Counted from the first letter of the stretch, positions 45,884 through 56,703 are shown. The stretch: 64,000 nt of DNA from Castellaniella daejeonensis (GCF_039523555.1 NZ_BAAAFN010000015.1:744001-808000); one strand, 5' to 3'. The notes: generated by a model from the letters alone, not told the origin. Translations and numbers: made by a program.

Positions 45884-48531
45884 CCGACGACGTTGACCAG
45901 CCGGCCCGGCACCACCACGATGCGCTTGGGTTCGCGGCCTTCGAGGAACCGGCCGACTGCCTCGTGCGCCCGGGCCTGGGCCTCGATGGCGGACTTGTCG
46001 GCTTCCTGGGGAATGGTGATCTGCCCGCGGACCTTGCCGTTGATCTGCAGCACCAGCTCGATCGTATCCGCCCGCAGGGCGGACTCGTCGACCGTGGGCC
46101 AGGGCGCGTCCAGCAGGTCGCCCAGCGCATCGGCCAGGCCCAGTTCGCGCCACAGCTGCCAGGTGATGTGCGGCACCACCGGATACAGGACGCGCAGCAG
46201 GATGGAGACGGATTCGGCCAGGGCCGGGCCGGAAACGCCCGCCTGGGCGGCCGCTTCCAGCGTGTTGAGCATCTTCATGGCCGTGGAGACCACGGTGTTG
46301 TACTGGATGCGCTGGTAGTCGTAGTCCGCCTGGCGCAGCAGGCCGTGGATCTGGCGGCGCAGGCCGGCCGCGGCATCGTCCAGCGCGGCGCCGTCGACGG
46401 GGGATGCGGCGTGCTGGAGAACGGCGTCGTGCTGCGCATGGCAGAAGGCCCACAGCCGGCGCAGGAAGCGGTGCGCGCCCTCGACACCGGAATCCGACCA
46501 TTCCAGGGTCTGTTCCGGGGGGCTGGCGAACATGACGAAGAGGCGGGCGGTGTCGGCCCCCATGCCGTCGATCAGTGATTGCGGGTCGACGCCGTTGTTC
46601 TTGGACTTGGACATGGTGCCGATGCCGCCGTAGTCCACGGGCGAACCGTCGGATTTCAGGCGCGCGCCGATGATGCCGCCCTTGTCGTCGGTGATGTTTT
46701 CCACCTGGTCGGGCCAGAAATACTCGATGCCACCCCGGGCGTTCCGGCGCGAATAGATGTGGTTCAGCACCATGCCCTGGCACAGCAGCCGCGTGAAGGG
46801 CTCGGAGAACTTCACCATGCCCAGGTCGCGCATCACCCGCGTCCAGAAGCGCGCATACAGCAGGTGCAGCACGGCGTGTTCGATGCCGCCGATGTACTGA
46901 TCCATCGGCATCCAGTAGTCGTTGCGGGCATCCACCATGGCCTGGTCGTTGCCCGGCGAGGTGTAGCGCATGAAATACCAGGACGAATCGATGAAGGTGT
47001 CCATCGTGTCGGTCTCGCGGCGCGCCGGCTTGCCGCAGGAGGGGCAGTGGCAGGACAGGAATGCCTCGTCCTTGGCCAGGGGGTTGCCGGTGCCGTCGGG
47101 CACGAGGTGCTCGGGCAGGACCACGGGCAGGTCCTTTTCGGGCACGGGGACCGGGCCGCAGTCGGCGCAGTGGATGATGGGGATCGGTGTGCCCCAGTAG
47201 CGCTGCCGCGAAATGCCCCAGTCGCGCAGGCGCCAGGTGGTGCGCAGTTCGCCCAGCCCCTGGGCCTGGAGATCGGCGGCCACCGCCTGGATGGCCTCGG
47301 CGGTGGTCAGGCCGTCGTACTTGCCAGACTGGATCGTGCGGCCGATCTGCTTGTCGGCGTACCAGTCCTGCCAGGCCTCGGTGGAATAGGCCTTGCCTTC
47401 GGCGGCGATGACCTGGCGGATGGGCAGGCCGTACTTGCGCGCGAAGGCGAAGTCGCGTTCGTCGTGTGCGGGCACGCCCATCACGGCGCCGTCCCCGTAG
47501 CTCATGAGGACGTAGTTGCCGACCCAGACCGGCACGGGTTCGCCCGTGAGGGGGTGGATGACGGACAGGCCGGTGGGCAGGCCTTCTTTTTCGCGGGTGG
47601 CGAGTTCGGCCTCGGTCGTGCCGCCCTGGCGGCAGGCTTCGATGAAGGCGGCCAGTTCGGGATTGCCGCGGGCGGCATGGGTGGCCAGCGGATGCTCGGG
47701 CGCCACGGCGCAGAAGGTGACACCCATGATGGTGTCGGCGCGGGTGGTGAACACGTACAGCAGGCCGTCCTGGATCAGGGCGCCGTCCGCATCGCGGATG
47801 TCGTGGCGGAAGGCGAAACGCACGCCCTCGCTCTTGCCGATCCAGTTTTCCTGCATCAGGCGCACGCGTTCCGGCCAGCCGGGCAGCCCGTCGTGCAGCG
47901 TGTCGAGCAGTTCGTCCGCGTAGTCCGTGATGCGCAGGTAGTAGCCGGGGATTTCACGCTTTTCCACCAGCGCCCCGGAACGCCAGCCGCGGCCGTCGAT
48001 GACCTGCTCGTTGGCGAGCACGGTCTGGTCGACCGGATCCCAGTTGACGACCTGGGTCTTGCGGTAGGCGATGCCCTTTTCGAGCATCTTCAGGAACAGC
48101 CACTGGTTCCATTTGTAGTAGGCCGGGTCGCAGGCGCACATTTCGCGCGACCAGTCGATCGCCAGCCCCATCGCCTGCATCTGCTTTTTCATGTAGGCGA
48201 TGTTGTCGTAGGTCCATTTGGCCGGGGGGACGCCGGATTTCATGGCGGCGTTCTCGGCCGGCATGCCGAAGGCGTCCCAACCCATGGGCATGAGGACGTT
48301 GTATCCGCGCATGCGCAGCTGGCGGGCCATCATGTCGTTGATGGTGTAGTTGCGCACGTGACCCATGTGGAGCTTGCCGCTGGGGTAGGGCAGCATCGAG
48401 CAGGCGTAGAACTTGGGCTTGGGCGAGCCGTCAGGGAGAGCGGCGTGTTCGGTGACGCGGTAGACGTCGCCCTCGCGCCAGTGGGCCTGGGCTTCGGTTT
48501 CGACCTGGTTCGGGATGTAGCGTTCCTGCAT
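45880..48531 (-). CDS. leuS: Leucyl-tRNA synthetase
   Basis: An 883-residue class Ia synthetase. The HIGH-equivalent HMGH is at 55-58 within PYPSGKLHMGHVRN, and the KMSKS-equivalent TMSKS at 639-643. The editing domain (about 220-420) contains TTRADTIMGVTF and the conserved GDGAVMGVPAHDERD. QINGKVRGQITIPQEADKS is in the C-terminal domain. Full length. It starts the leuS-lptE-holA-proA run. Confidence 0.98.
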   Translation of the reverse strand: MQERYIPNQVETEAQAHWREGDVYRVTEHAALPDGSPKPKFYACSMLPYPSGKLHMGHVRNYTINDMMARQLRMRGYNVLMPMGWDAFGMPAENAAMKSGVPPAKWTYDNIAYMKKQMQAMGLAIDWSREMCACDPAYYKWNQWLFLKMLEKGIAYRKTQVVNWDPVDQTVLANEQVIDGRGWRSGALVEKREIPGYYLRITDYADELLDTLHDGLPGWPERVRLMQENWIGKSEGVRFAFRHDIRDADGALIQDGLLYVFTTRADTIMGVTFCAVAPEHPLATHAARGNPELAAFIEACRQGGTTEAELATREKEGLPTGLSVIHPLTGEPVPVWVGNYVLMSYGDGAVMGVPAHDERDFAFARKYGLPIRQVIAAEGKAYSTEAWQDWYADKQIGRTIQSGKYDGLTTAEAIQAVAADLQAQGLGELRTTWRLRDWGISRQRYWGTPIPIIHCADCGPVPVPEKDLPVVLPEHLVPDGTGNPLAKDEAFLSCHCPSCGKPARRETDTMDTFIDSSWYFMRYTSPGNDQAMVDARNDYWMPMDQYIGGIEHAVLHLLYARFWTRVMRDLGMVKFSEPFTRLLCQGMVLNHIYSRRNARGGIEYFWPDQVENITDDKGGIIGARLKSDGSPVDYGGIGTMSKSKNNGVDPQSLIDGMGADTARLFVMFASPPEQTLEWSDSGVEGAHRFLRRLWAFCHAQHDAVLQHAASPVDGAALDDAAAGLRRQIHGLLRQADYDYQRIQYNTVVSTAMKMLNTLEAAAQAGVSGPALAESVSILLRVLYPVVPHITWQLWRELGLADALGDLLDAPWPTVDESALRADTIELVLQINGKVRGQITIPQEADKSAIEAQARAHEAVGRFLEGREPKRIVVVPGRLVNVVG

Positions 48532-48615
48532 GGATCTGTCTGGAAAATGGGTGGGAAAAGGACCAGCCCGACATTATAGAGGGTCGTGCGGCATCGGGTT
48601 CCGGCGCACCCGCAA

Positions 48616-48644
48616 AGAAAAATCCCCGCACGAAGGCGGGGATT
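48616..48644 (-). terminator. Rho-independent terminator of rpmB-rpmG
   Basis: A 9-bp stem AATCCCCGC (48621-48629) / GCGGGGATT (48636-48644), with an A-rich stretch at 48616-48622 giving the U-tract on the reverse strand. It lies 42 bp past the rpmG stop and before leuS. Confidence 0.88.
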
Positions 48645-48686
48645 CGAAAGAAACCGGTGAGACGGTCCGGGAGAGGCGACCCCGGA

Positions 48687-48854
48687 TTACTTCAGCTTGG
48701 TTTCCTTGTAGTCGACGTGCTTGCGCGCGACCGGATCAAATTTCTTGATCAGCATCTTTTCCGGCATGTTGCGCTTGTTTTTCGTGGTCGTGTAGAAATG
48801 ACCCGTGCCGGCGGTCGACTCGAGCTTGATTTTCTCGCGGATGCCTTTAGCCAT
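48687..48854 (-). CDS. rpmG: 50S ribosomal protein L33
   Basis: A 55-residue protein: MAKGIREKIKLESTAGTGHF, then YTTTKNKRNMPEKMLIKKFD and ARKHVDYKETKLK. This is the proteobacterial L33 without the zinc-binding cysteines. ATG at 48854, TAA at 48687. It follows rpmB after 23 bp, the classical rpmB-rpmG pair. Confidence 0.97.
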   Translation of the reverse strand: MAKGIREKIKLESTAGTGHFYTTTKNKRNMPEKMLIKKFDPVARKHVDYKETKLK

Positions 48855-48877
48855 GATGTGCTCCTATGCGCGGCCGA

Positions 48878-49114
48878 TCAGGCCAGTTCGCCACGGGCAC
48901 GCAGGTCGGCCAGGACGGCGTCGATGCCGTTCTTGTCGATGGTGCGCAGGGCCTTGGTGGATACGCGCAGGCGCACCCAGCGGTTTTCGGATTCGACCCA
49001 GAACCGGCGCGATTGCAGGTTGGGCAGGAAACGACGCTTGGTTTTATTGTTCGCGTGCGAGACGTTGTTGCCCACCATCGGGCCTTTGCCGGTTACTTGG
49101 CATACGCGTGCCAT
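48878..49114 (-). CDS. rpmB: 50S ribosomal protein L28
   Basis: A 78-residue protein with MARVCQVTGKGPMVGNNVSHANNKTKRRFLPNL, the L28 signature, and RTIDKNGIDAVLADLRARG at the end. A sigma70-like promoter lies 39-66 bp upstream. It is co-transcribed with rpmG and ended by the terminator at 48616-48644. Confidence 0.98.
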   Translation of the reverse strand: MARVCQVTGKGPMVGNNVSHANNKTKRRFLPNLQSRRFWVESENRWVRLRVSTKALRTIDKNGIDAVLADLRARGELA

Positions 49115-49152
49115 GGTCTCACCTCTGTGTGTGTATCTGGAAAGCCTTGCAT

Positions 49153-49180
49153 TCTATACTGAAATTACCAGGCAGATCAA
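49153..49180 (-). promoter_or_regulatory. rpmB-rpmG promoter
   Basis: Reverse strand: -35 TTGATC (49175-49180), 16-base spacer, -10 TATAGA (49153-49158). It sits directly behind the stop of the exporter gene at 49186 and 39 bp before the rpmB start. Confidence 0.65.
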
Positions 49181-49185
49181 GCGAA

Positions 49186-50382
49186 TTACCGGTCGGTTTG
49201 CATGGCGATGCGGCCGGAAAGCCACGAAAGGGCCGCGCAGGCCGCCAGCACGGCGGTCAGGGGCAGGGGAGTGCCGGTGTGCCAGGCGCTGACGGCAAAG
49301 CCGGCCAGGGCGCCGCAGAGCATCTGCAATGCTCCCATCAGCGCCGAGGCCACACCCAGCCGGGGGCCCTGTTCGGCCAGCGCCAGGGCGGCGGCGTTGG
49401 GGCCCACGAATCCCTGGCTGGCCATGAATCCCATCAGGCACAGCATCAGCAGGGGCAGATCGATCCAGCCCAGCAGGGTCGACAGCAGGGCGCACAGCGT
49501 CATCAGCACCAGAATGCCCTGTGCGCGGGCCAGCAGGCGGATCGGCGGGTGGCGGTTCAGCAGGCGGGCGCTGACCTGCGAGGCCCCGATCAGCGCCGCG
49601 GCGTTCAGGCCGAACAGCAGGCCGAACCAGCGCGGGTCGACGCCGTAGATCGAGATGAAGACCTGGGGGGATCCCGAGATATAGGCGAACAGGCCGCCCG
49701 ATCCGAAGCCGCCCGCCAGGGTGTAGCCCATGAAGCGCCGATGGGTCAGCAGCAGGTGGAAATGGGCGGCGATGGCGCCCACGGCCAGCGGCGATCGCCG
49801 CCCGGGATCCAGGGATTCGCGCATGCGCAGCGCCACGGCGATCAGCAGCCCGGCGCCGACCAGGCTCATCAGGTAGAACACGGTGCGCCAGGATCCCAGC
49901 GTCACGGCCTGGCCGCCCAGCAGGGGCGCCAGGATGGGCATCACGCCCATCACCAGCATCAGCAGGGACAGGGCCTGGGCGGCCTCGCGGGTATCCAGGT
50001 GGTCGCGGATCACGGCACGGGGGATGACCATGCCGGCGGCGCCGCCGAAGGCCTGGACCACGCGCCACAGGATCAGGTGGTCGATGTCGCTGCTCAGCGC
50101 GCAGGCGATGGATGCGATGGAGAACAGCACCAGGCCGATCAGCAGCGGCGGCTTGCGGCCATAGCGGTCGGCCAGGGGGCCGTAGGCCAGCTGTGCCAGG
50201 GCCAGGCCCAGCAGGTAGCTGGCCAGGGTGCGCTCGACCTGCCCCGGATGGACGCCCAGGTCGGCCGCCATGGCGCCGAAGGCGGGCAGGTACATGTCGA
50301 TGGCCAGGGGGCCGATCGCAGCCAGCGCGCCCATCAGGATCAGCCAGGGCGGGATCTGGGGCAGGAAAGAACGGGAAGCCAT
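49186..50382 (-). CDS. Bcr/CflA-type multidrug MFS exporter
   Basis: A 398-residue transporter of the DHA1 family with about twelve membrane segments. Diagnostic parts are IDMYLPAFGAMAADLG (about 28-43), the loop 2-3 motif GPLADRYGRKPPLLIGL, and the motif C-like segment GVMPILAPLLGGQAVTLGSWRTVFYL. Bcr members export bicyclomycin, sulfonamides and dipeptides such as Cys-containing ones. Divergent from the cfa-like gene across 110 bp. Confidence 0.92.
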   Translation of the reverse strand: MASRSFLPQIPPWLILMGALAAIGPLAIDMYLPAFGAMAADLGVHPGQVERTLASYLLGLALAQLAYGPLADRYGRKPPLLIGLVLFSIASIACALSSDIDHLILWRVVQAFGGAAGMVIPRAVIRDHLDTREAAQALSLLMLVMGVMPILAPLLGGQAVTLGSWRTVFYLMSLVGAGLLIAVALRMRESLDPGRRSPLAVGAIAAHFHLLLTHRRFMGYTLAGGFGSGGLFAYISGSPQVFISIYGVDPRWFGLLFGLNAAALIGASQVSARLLNRHPPIRLLARAQGILVLMTLCALLSTLLGWIDLPLLMLCLMGFMASQGFVGPNAAALALAEQGPRLGVASALMGALQMLCGALAGFAVSAWHTGTPLPLTAVLAACAALSWLSGRIAMQTDR

Positions 50383-50492
50383 GAAAGCGGGTCGGTGGGG
50401 GCGGGCAGGAATGAAGCCTGCTGGTGGCGCTTGAAGCAGCGGGGATTGGCGCTACTATAGCAAGGTCTTTCACATGACTGAGGGAGGCTCCG

Positions 50493-51752
50493 TTGACTGC
50501 GATCGCATCGATCATCGAGAACAAACTTGGATCATTGCCCCTGCCGGTTTCCATGGAATTGCCGGATGGGCAGAAGGTCGGTGCCGCCGACGCAGCGATT
50601 CGCCTGCGTGTGCGCGACGCCGCCGTCCTGACGCACTTCGCGGCCGGCGAGGTCGGCGTGCTGGGCGAAGACTACGTCGAAGGCAAATTCGAGTTCGACG
50701 GCTCCATGCGGGATCTGATGCGTCTGGCCGCGGGCATCCTGCCGGGTTCGCCGGTCGACCTGGCCCGCTCGGGCTGGCTGACCAGCCTGGTGAAGCGGCT
50801 GGTGTCGGTCTGGCGCCACTCGATCGAGCGCGATGCGCGGCAGATCGAATTCCACTACGACCTGTCCGACGATTTCTATGCCCTGTGGCTGGATCCGCGC
50901 CGGGTATATTCCTGCGCCTACTACCGCGAGCCCGGTTTCACCCTGGCCCAGGCCCAGGAAGCCAAGCTCGACCACATCTGCCGCAAGCTGGCCCTGAAGC
51001 CGGGCGAGCGCTTCCTGGACGTCGGCGGCGGCTGGGGCGGCCTGATGCTGTGGGCGGCGGAACACTACGATGTCGACGTCACGGGCATCACCCTGTCGAA
51101 GAACCAGCATGCCCACGTCAACCGTCTGATCCAGGAAAAGGGCCTGTCCGGGCGCGTGCGCATGGAACTGCTGGACTACCGCAAGCTCGACGAGTCCCGG
51201 CCCTACGACAAGATCGCGTCGGTCGGCATGTTCGAGCACGTGGGGCGGGCCCAGCTCACGGGCTATTTTTCCAAATTGCGCCGGCTGGTGCGGCCCGGCG
51301 GCCTGATCCTGAACCACGGCATCACGGCGGGCGGGCTGGACAACAGCGAACTGGGCGCCGGCATGGGTGAATTCATCGAGAAGTTCATCTTCCCCGGCGG
51401 CGAGCTGTCCCACATCCATTATGTGCAGCAGACCCTGGCCGAGGCCGGCCTGGAAGACCTGGATGTCGAGAACCTGCGCCCGCATTATGCGCGCACGCTC
51501 TGGGCCTGGAGCGACGCCCTGGAATCCCGCCTGGACGAGGCGCGTGCCGTCTTGAACACGTCCCAGGGCGAACGATCCTTGCGGGCGTACCGCATGTACC
51601 TGGCGGGCTGCGCGATGGGCTTCGAGCACGGCTGGATCGCCCTGCACCAGATTCTCGCCCAGCCCCAGCCCACGGGGCGTTCCGACGAGCTGGACTACCC
51701 CGGGGACCAGGCCTACCCCTGGCGCCGCGACTATATCTACCGGGACCGCTGA
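50493..51752 (+). CDS. cfa: Cyclopropane-fatty-acyl-phospholipid synthase family methyltransferase
   Basis: A 419-residue protein with the two-domain CFA synthase layout. The N-terminal lipid-binding part (LRVRDAAVLTHFAAGEVGVLGEDYVEG) is followed by IEFHYDLSDDFYALWLDPRRVYSCAYY. The SAM-binding domain has LDVGGGWGGLMLWAAEHY, and EHVGRAQL and HYARTLWAW lie further on. It methylenates unsaturated acyl chains of membrane phospholipids. TTG start at 50493, supported by GGGAGG 6 bases upstream; the next ATG is 20 codons in. A terminator follows. It may be one of several CFA-like enzymes, so the exact reaction is not certain. Confidence 0.88.
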   Translation: MTAIASIIENKLGSLPLPVSMELPDGQKVGAADAAIRLRVRDAAVLTHFAAGEVGVLGEDYVEGKFEFDGSMRDLMRLAAGILPGSPVDLARSGWLTSLVKRLVSVWRHSIERDARQIEFHYDLSDDFYALWLDPRRVYSCAYYREPGFTLAQAQEAKLDHICRKLALKPGERFLDVGGGWGGLMLWAAEHYDVDVTGITLSKNQHAHVNRLIQEKGLSGRVRMELLDYRKLDESRPYDKIASVGMFEHVGRAQLTGYFSKLRRLVRPGGLILNHGITAGGLDNSELGAGMGEFIEKFIFPGGELSHIHYVQQTLAEAGLEDLDVENLRPHYARTLWAWSDALESRLDEARAVLNTSQGERSLRAYRMYLAGCAMGFEHGWIALHQILAQPQPTGRSDELDYPGDQAYPWRRDYIYRDR

Positions 51753-52096
51753 ACCCACCTTTCCCGGGGTGCCGGAAACGCCCGTCCGGCATGTCTCCGG
51801 CACCGCCTGCAGCACACCGCGATTCCCGCGTTTTCAGCCCCGCTCAGGGGCTGTTTTCATTAACCGGGTTTATTTTCTGCGATCCTGTGTGTAAAATAAC
51901 GCTTCTTCTGTAGTTCTTTTTTCAATCCTGGCAGCGGCTGCTTCGGTTTTCGGCCCCTGTCTGTCCTGGGCGCATCGCGCCTGCAGTGCTGGTATGTATT
52001 GGCGGCCCGCGGCCGTCTTCCGCACACCCTCCCCTAAGCTATGGCGTCGGCCACGCATGGCGTATCCGGCGTCTCCGTAACCCAAAGGAGGCATCT
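51753..52096 (+). promoter_or_regulatory. 344-bp gap cfa-proX with two hairpins and the proX leader
   Basis: It contains a 9-bp perfect inverted repeat GGTGCCGGA (51768-51776) / TCCGGCACC (51796-51804), then the cfa terminator. An AT-rich stretch (about 51855-51930) follows, with a possible -10 TAAAAT at 51892-51897 for proX and a roughly 200-base leader. AAAGGAGG lies just before the proX ATG. No further gene or known riboswitch is recognised. Confidence 0.4.
51835..51857 (+). terminator. Rho-independent terminator of the cfa-like gene
   Basis: CAGCCCC (51835-51841) / GGGGCTG (51847-51853), loop GCTCA, followed by TTTTCATT. Confidence 0.85.
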
Positions 52097-53152
52097 ATGT
52101 CTATCTCTGCTTTTTCGTCGCCCGTCGCGGCACGTTCCCCCCGCCTGTCCCGCACCGTGCTGGGGCTTGCACTGACGGCTGCGCTCGCCGGCCTGTCGCT
52201 GGCCCCGTCCGTGTCCCGGGCGGCCGACGCGCCCCAATGCGAACTCGACCGCGCCGTGCGCTTCGGCGGCATGAACTGGGAATCCAACCTGGTCCTGGTC
52301 GAGGTCGAACGCTTCATTGCCAAGCATGGCTACGGCTGCGATTCCGAAGTCCTGCCCACGGAAACCCTGCCGGCCCTGGCGGCGCTGGAACGCGGAGACC
52401 TGGACATCAACAGCGAGATCTGGCTGAACAGCACCCTGGAGCCCTGGACCAAGGCCGAGGCCACCGGCCGCGTCAAGCGCATCGGCGACATCTACATGGG
52501 CGGTGAAGCCTGGTTCATTCCCAAGTACACGGCCGAGCGCCTGCCCGAACTGAAGAAGGCCACCGACCTGCCGAAATTCAAGGATGCCTTCAAGGATCCC
52601 GAAGAGCCCTCCAAGGGCCGCTTCTACGGCTGCCCGGCCGGCTGGGGCTGCGAAGTCGTCAGCACGAACCTGTTCAAGGCGCTGAACCTGGGCGATACCT
52701 TCACGCTGTTCTCCCCCGGCACCGGCGCGACCCAGAAGGCCGCCCTGACCGCAGCCTACCAGCGCAAGGAAAATGTCGTCTTCTACTACTGGTATCCGAC
52801 GCCGCTGGTGGGCTCCATGGACCTGGTCAAGCTGGAACTGCCGCCGTACGACGCCGCCAAGCAGAAATGCCTGACCGACCCGAACTGCGAGAACCCCCAG
52901 GCCTCCGACTATCCGGAGAATCCGGTGTTCACGGCGGTCACCGCGAAATTCACCCAGGACGCGCCGAAGCTGACCGAGTTCCTGTCCAAGGTGAAGGTGC
53001 CCCTGGACGTGATGAACCAGACCATGGCCTACATGGAAAAGAACGAGGCCGAACCCCAACCGACGGCGATGTGGTTCCTGAAGAACCAGCAGGCCGTCTG
53101 GACCGGATGGCTGCCCGCCGACGTGACGGAGCGTGTCAAGGCCGCCCTGTAA
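52097..53152 (+). CDS. proX: Glycine betaine/proline-type ABC transporter binding protein
   Basis: A 351-residue protein with a Sec signal peptide (basic n-region SPRLSRT, hydrophobic LGLALTAALAGLSLAPS, cleavage after SRAADA, about residue 41). The OpuAC-type fold follows: VRFGGMNWESNLVLVEVERFIAKHGYGCDSEVLPTET near the N-terminus, and a Trp/Tyr-rich ligand region (VVFYYWYPTPLVG). Four to six cysteines in the mature part are unusual. It heads proX-proW-proV, which imports osmoprotectants such as glycine betaine or related quaternary amines. Confidence 0.93.
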   Translation: MSISAFSSPVAARSPRLSRTVLGLALTAALAGLSLAPSVSRAADAPQCELDRAVRFGGMNWESNLVLVEVERFIAKHGYGCDSEVLPTETLPALAALERGDLDINSEIWLNSTLEPWTKAEATGRVKRIGDIYMGGEAWFIPKYTAERLPELKKATDLPKFKDAFKDPEEPSKGRFYGCPAGWGCEVVSTNLFKALNLGDTFTLFSPGTGATQKAALTAAYQRKENVVFYYWYPTPLVGSMDLVKLELPPYDAAKQKCLTDPNCENPQASDYPENPVFTAVTAKFTQDAPKLTEFLSKVKVPLDVMNQTMAYMEKNEAEPQPTAMWFLKNQQAVWTGWLPADVTERVKAAL

Positions 53153-53162
53153 GGAGGCCCGC

Positions 53163-54017
53163 ATGTTTCCCGAATTGATTGCAGCCCGGGATCTGCAGCG
53201 GCCCATCGACGAGTTCGTCAATGGGCTGGTGACGCAGTATTCCGACGTGCTGCGGGCGCTGACCCAGCCCCTGCTGGACCTGCTGATCTGGTCCGACAAC
53301 CTGCTGCGGCATTCGCCGTGGTGGGCCATCGTGGCCGTCATCGTGGGCCTGGCCTGGCTGGGCAGCCGGGCCTGGCGCTTCAGCCTGGCCATGGGCGCGC
53401 TGCTGTGCCTGGTGGGGGCCATAGGTCTCTGGGAGGCCGCCATGCAGACGCTGTCGCTGATGATCGTGGCGGTGGCGTTCTCGGTGCTGATCGGCATTCC
53501 CGTGGGGATTGCCATGGCCAGCTTCCGCTGGGTGCGCGCCGCGATGCTGCCGGTCCTGGACGTCATGCAGACCATGCCCAGCTTCGTCTACCTGATCCCG
53601 GTGGTCATGCTGTTCAACCTGGGCAAGCTGGCGGCGCTGTTCGCCACGGTGATCTATGCCGTGCCGCCCGTCATCCGGCTCACCGACCTGGGCATCCGCC
53701 TGGTGGACGCGGAAGTGCTCGAGGCCTCGCGCGCCTTCGGGGCCAGCCGCAGCCGCCAGCTCTTCGGCGTGCAGCTGCCGCTGGCGCTGCCCAACATCAT
53801 GGCGGGCATCAACCAGACCACCATGATGGCGCTGGCCATGGTGGTGATCGCTTCCATGATCGGCGTGCGCGGGCTGGGCTACGAGGTCCTGCAGGGCATC
53901 AATCGCCTGCAGGTCGGACGCGGTCTGCTGGCCGGACTGGGGATCGTGGTCCTGGCCATCATCTTCGACCGCATCACCCAGCGGTTCGGCAAGCGCTGGC
54001 AGGTGCGGGGGAACTGA
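53163..54017 (+). CDS. proW: Glycine betaine/proline-type ABC transporter permease
   Basis: A 284-residue permease of the ProW family. An N-terminal segment of about 80 residues precedes a five- to six-helix core. ILDVMQTMPSFVYLIPVVMLF is the signature part, and LEASRAFGASRSRQLFGVQLPLALPNIMAGINQTTMMALAMVVIASMIG carries the EAA coupling loop. ATG at 53163 with AAGGAGG 7 bases upstream. It lies 10 bp after proX and 1 bp before proV. Confidence 0.95.
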   Translation: MFPELIAARDLQRPIDEFVNGLVTQYSDVLRALTQPLLDLLIWSDNLLRHSPWWAIVAVIVGLAWLGSRAWRFSLAMGALLCLVGAIGLWEAAMQTLSLMIVAVAFSVLIGIPVGIAMASFRWVRAAMLPVLDVMQTMPSFVYLIPVVMLFNLGKLAALFATVIYAVPPVIRLTDLGIRLVDAEVLEASRAFGASRSRQLFGVQLPLALPNIMAGINQTTMMALAMVVIASMIGVRGLGYEVLQGINRLQVGRGLLAGLGIVVLAIIFDRITQRFGKRWQVRGN

Positions 54018-54018
54018 C

Positions 54019-55254
<1,236 letters not shown>

Positions 55255-55296
55255 TCGCCGGGCGACAGTCGCCGCCCGGTTCGGCTGCGCGCCGGT

Positions 55297-56703
55297 TCAG
55301 GCGCCTCGCGCCTGCTGGCGCAACACGCGGCCGTACCAGGCAAACAGCATCAGGGCCGACAGCAGCAGCCCGAACATCGCCATGATCCACATGGTCGCGG
55401 CCCCGACCGGTGCGCCCGGCATCAGCCGGTGCGCAACGGGAGCAAGGGATCCGGCCGCGGGGCCGTAGCCCAGCCACCAGCCGCCCACCAGTCCCAGCCC
55501 CGTCAGCGCGGTGACCTGCAGGATGAGCGGCACCATGGCGATCTTGTAGGCGCGCAGGATATAGGCGCCGATGCAGTGCATGGCGTCCCAGAAATGGAAC
55601 CAGGGCGCGATCTGCAGCAAGGTCAGGGCGATGGCGGCCACCTGGATCTCGTCGGTGTAGGCGCGCACGATGGCTTCCCGTCCGGCGATCAGGATGGCGC
55701 CGGTGAGCAGGGCGCCCAGGGCCGCGAGCCCGATACCGTTCAATCCCGTGCGCCGGGCCAGGGCCGGATCGCGCGCGCCCACGGCCTGCGCCGTGAGCGA
55801 GGCGGTGGCCAGGCTCAGGGACATGGGCAGCATGTAGGCCAGGGCGACCAGGTTCGCCAGGATCTGCTGGGCGCCGCTGACGTACAGGCCGTCGCGGGCA
55901 ATCAGCAGCGCCATGAAACTGAAGGCGCAGACCTCGATCAGGTAGGATCCGCCCATGGGCAGCCCCAGGCGCAGCAGCTCTTTCTGGTCGGCCCAGCGCG
56001 GCCATCCCAGCCGCAGGGACAGGGCCCGGAAGGCCTGCCGGTGGCGGATCATCCACAGCCCGGCCGCGAGCATCATCCAGTCCACCACCAGGGTGGCGAT
56101 GCCAGCGCCCACCGCGCCCATCGCGGGCAGGCCCAGGCCGCCGAAGATGAACCATACGTTGAACAGCAGCTTGAAGGCGATGCTGCCGACATTGATCGCC
56201 ATCACCTCGCGGGTCTGCGAGATGGCCGTCGATGTGGCGTAAATCGTGCGGAACAGCAGCGCCGAAGGCAGGGCCAGCGCCAGGGCGACCAGATAGCCGG
56301 CCACCCGCCGGCGCACTTCGGGTTCGACATCGCCGGACAGGCTGAGCCAGGCGTCGGGAAACAGCAGGCAGGCGCCGCCCAGTGCGGACAGGGTTAGGGC
56401 CAGCCAGATGCCCTGGCCCCAGGCCCTGCCGGCTTCTTCCAGTCGCCCGGCCCCGAAGTGCTGGGCAATGATCGGGATCAGGGCATGCACCACGCCCATC
56501 AGGCCGACGAAGATCGTGATGTAGATCGAGGCGCCGAGCGACATCGCCTGGAGATCGGCGGCGCTGGCGTGGCCCACCATGGCCGTGTCCAGGACGGCGA
56601 AGACGATGCCGGCCCAGGAGCTGACCAGGATGGGCCAGGATTGCCGCAGGATGGTGCGCCAGGGGGCGGCGGCCGGCCGGCCGGCGGGTGGGGCGTCGGT
56701 CAT
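55297..56703 (-). CDS. MATE family multidrug efflux protein
   Basis: A 468-residue protein with twelve hydrophobic segments in two similar halves. WRTILRQSWPILVSSWAGIVFAVLDTAMVGHASAADLQAMSLGASIYI is the NorM-like start, and QAVGARDPALARRTGLNG in the second half is typical. It exports cationic drugs using Na+ or H+. ATG at 56703 used; a TTG seven codons upstream is possible. No clear ribosome site for either. Confidence 0.9.
   Translation of the reverse strand: MTDAPPAGRPAAAPWRTILRQSWPILVSSWAGIVFAVLDTAMVGHASAADLQAMSLGASIYITIFVGLMGVVHALIPIIAQHFGAGRLEEAGRAWGQGIWLALTLSALGGACLLFPDAWLSLSGDVEPEVRRRVAGYLVALALALPSALLFRTIYATSTAISQTREVMAINVGSIAFKLLFNVWFIFGGLGLPAMGAVGAGIATLVVDWMMLAAGLWMIRHRQAFRALSLRLGWPRWADQKELLRLGLPMGGSYLIEVCAFSFMALLIARDGLYVSGAQQILANLVALAYMLPMSLSLATASLTAQAVGARDPALARRTGLNGIGLAALGALLTGAILIAGREAIVRAYTDEIQVAAIALTLLQIAPWFHFWDAMHCIGAYILRAYKIAMVPLILQVTALTGLGLVGGWWLGYGPAAGSLAPVAHRLMPGAPVGAATMWIMAMFGLLLSALMLFAWYGRVLRQQARGA

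Noticed and set aside
46579..48579. Forward frame of 666 codons opposite leuS
   Set aside because: Antisense shadow rich in Gly/Val/His; leuS has all class Ia motifs.
51753..52096. Riboswitch or small RNA before proX
   Set aside because: Apart from the cfa terminator and a 9-bp inverted repeat, no known aptamer architecture could be recognised by eye.
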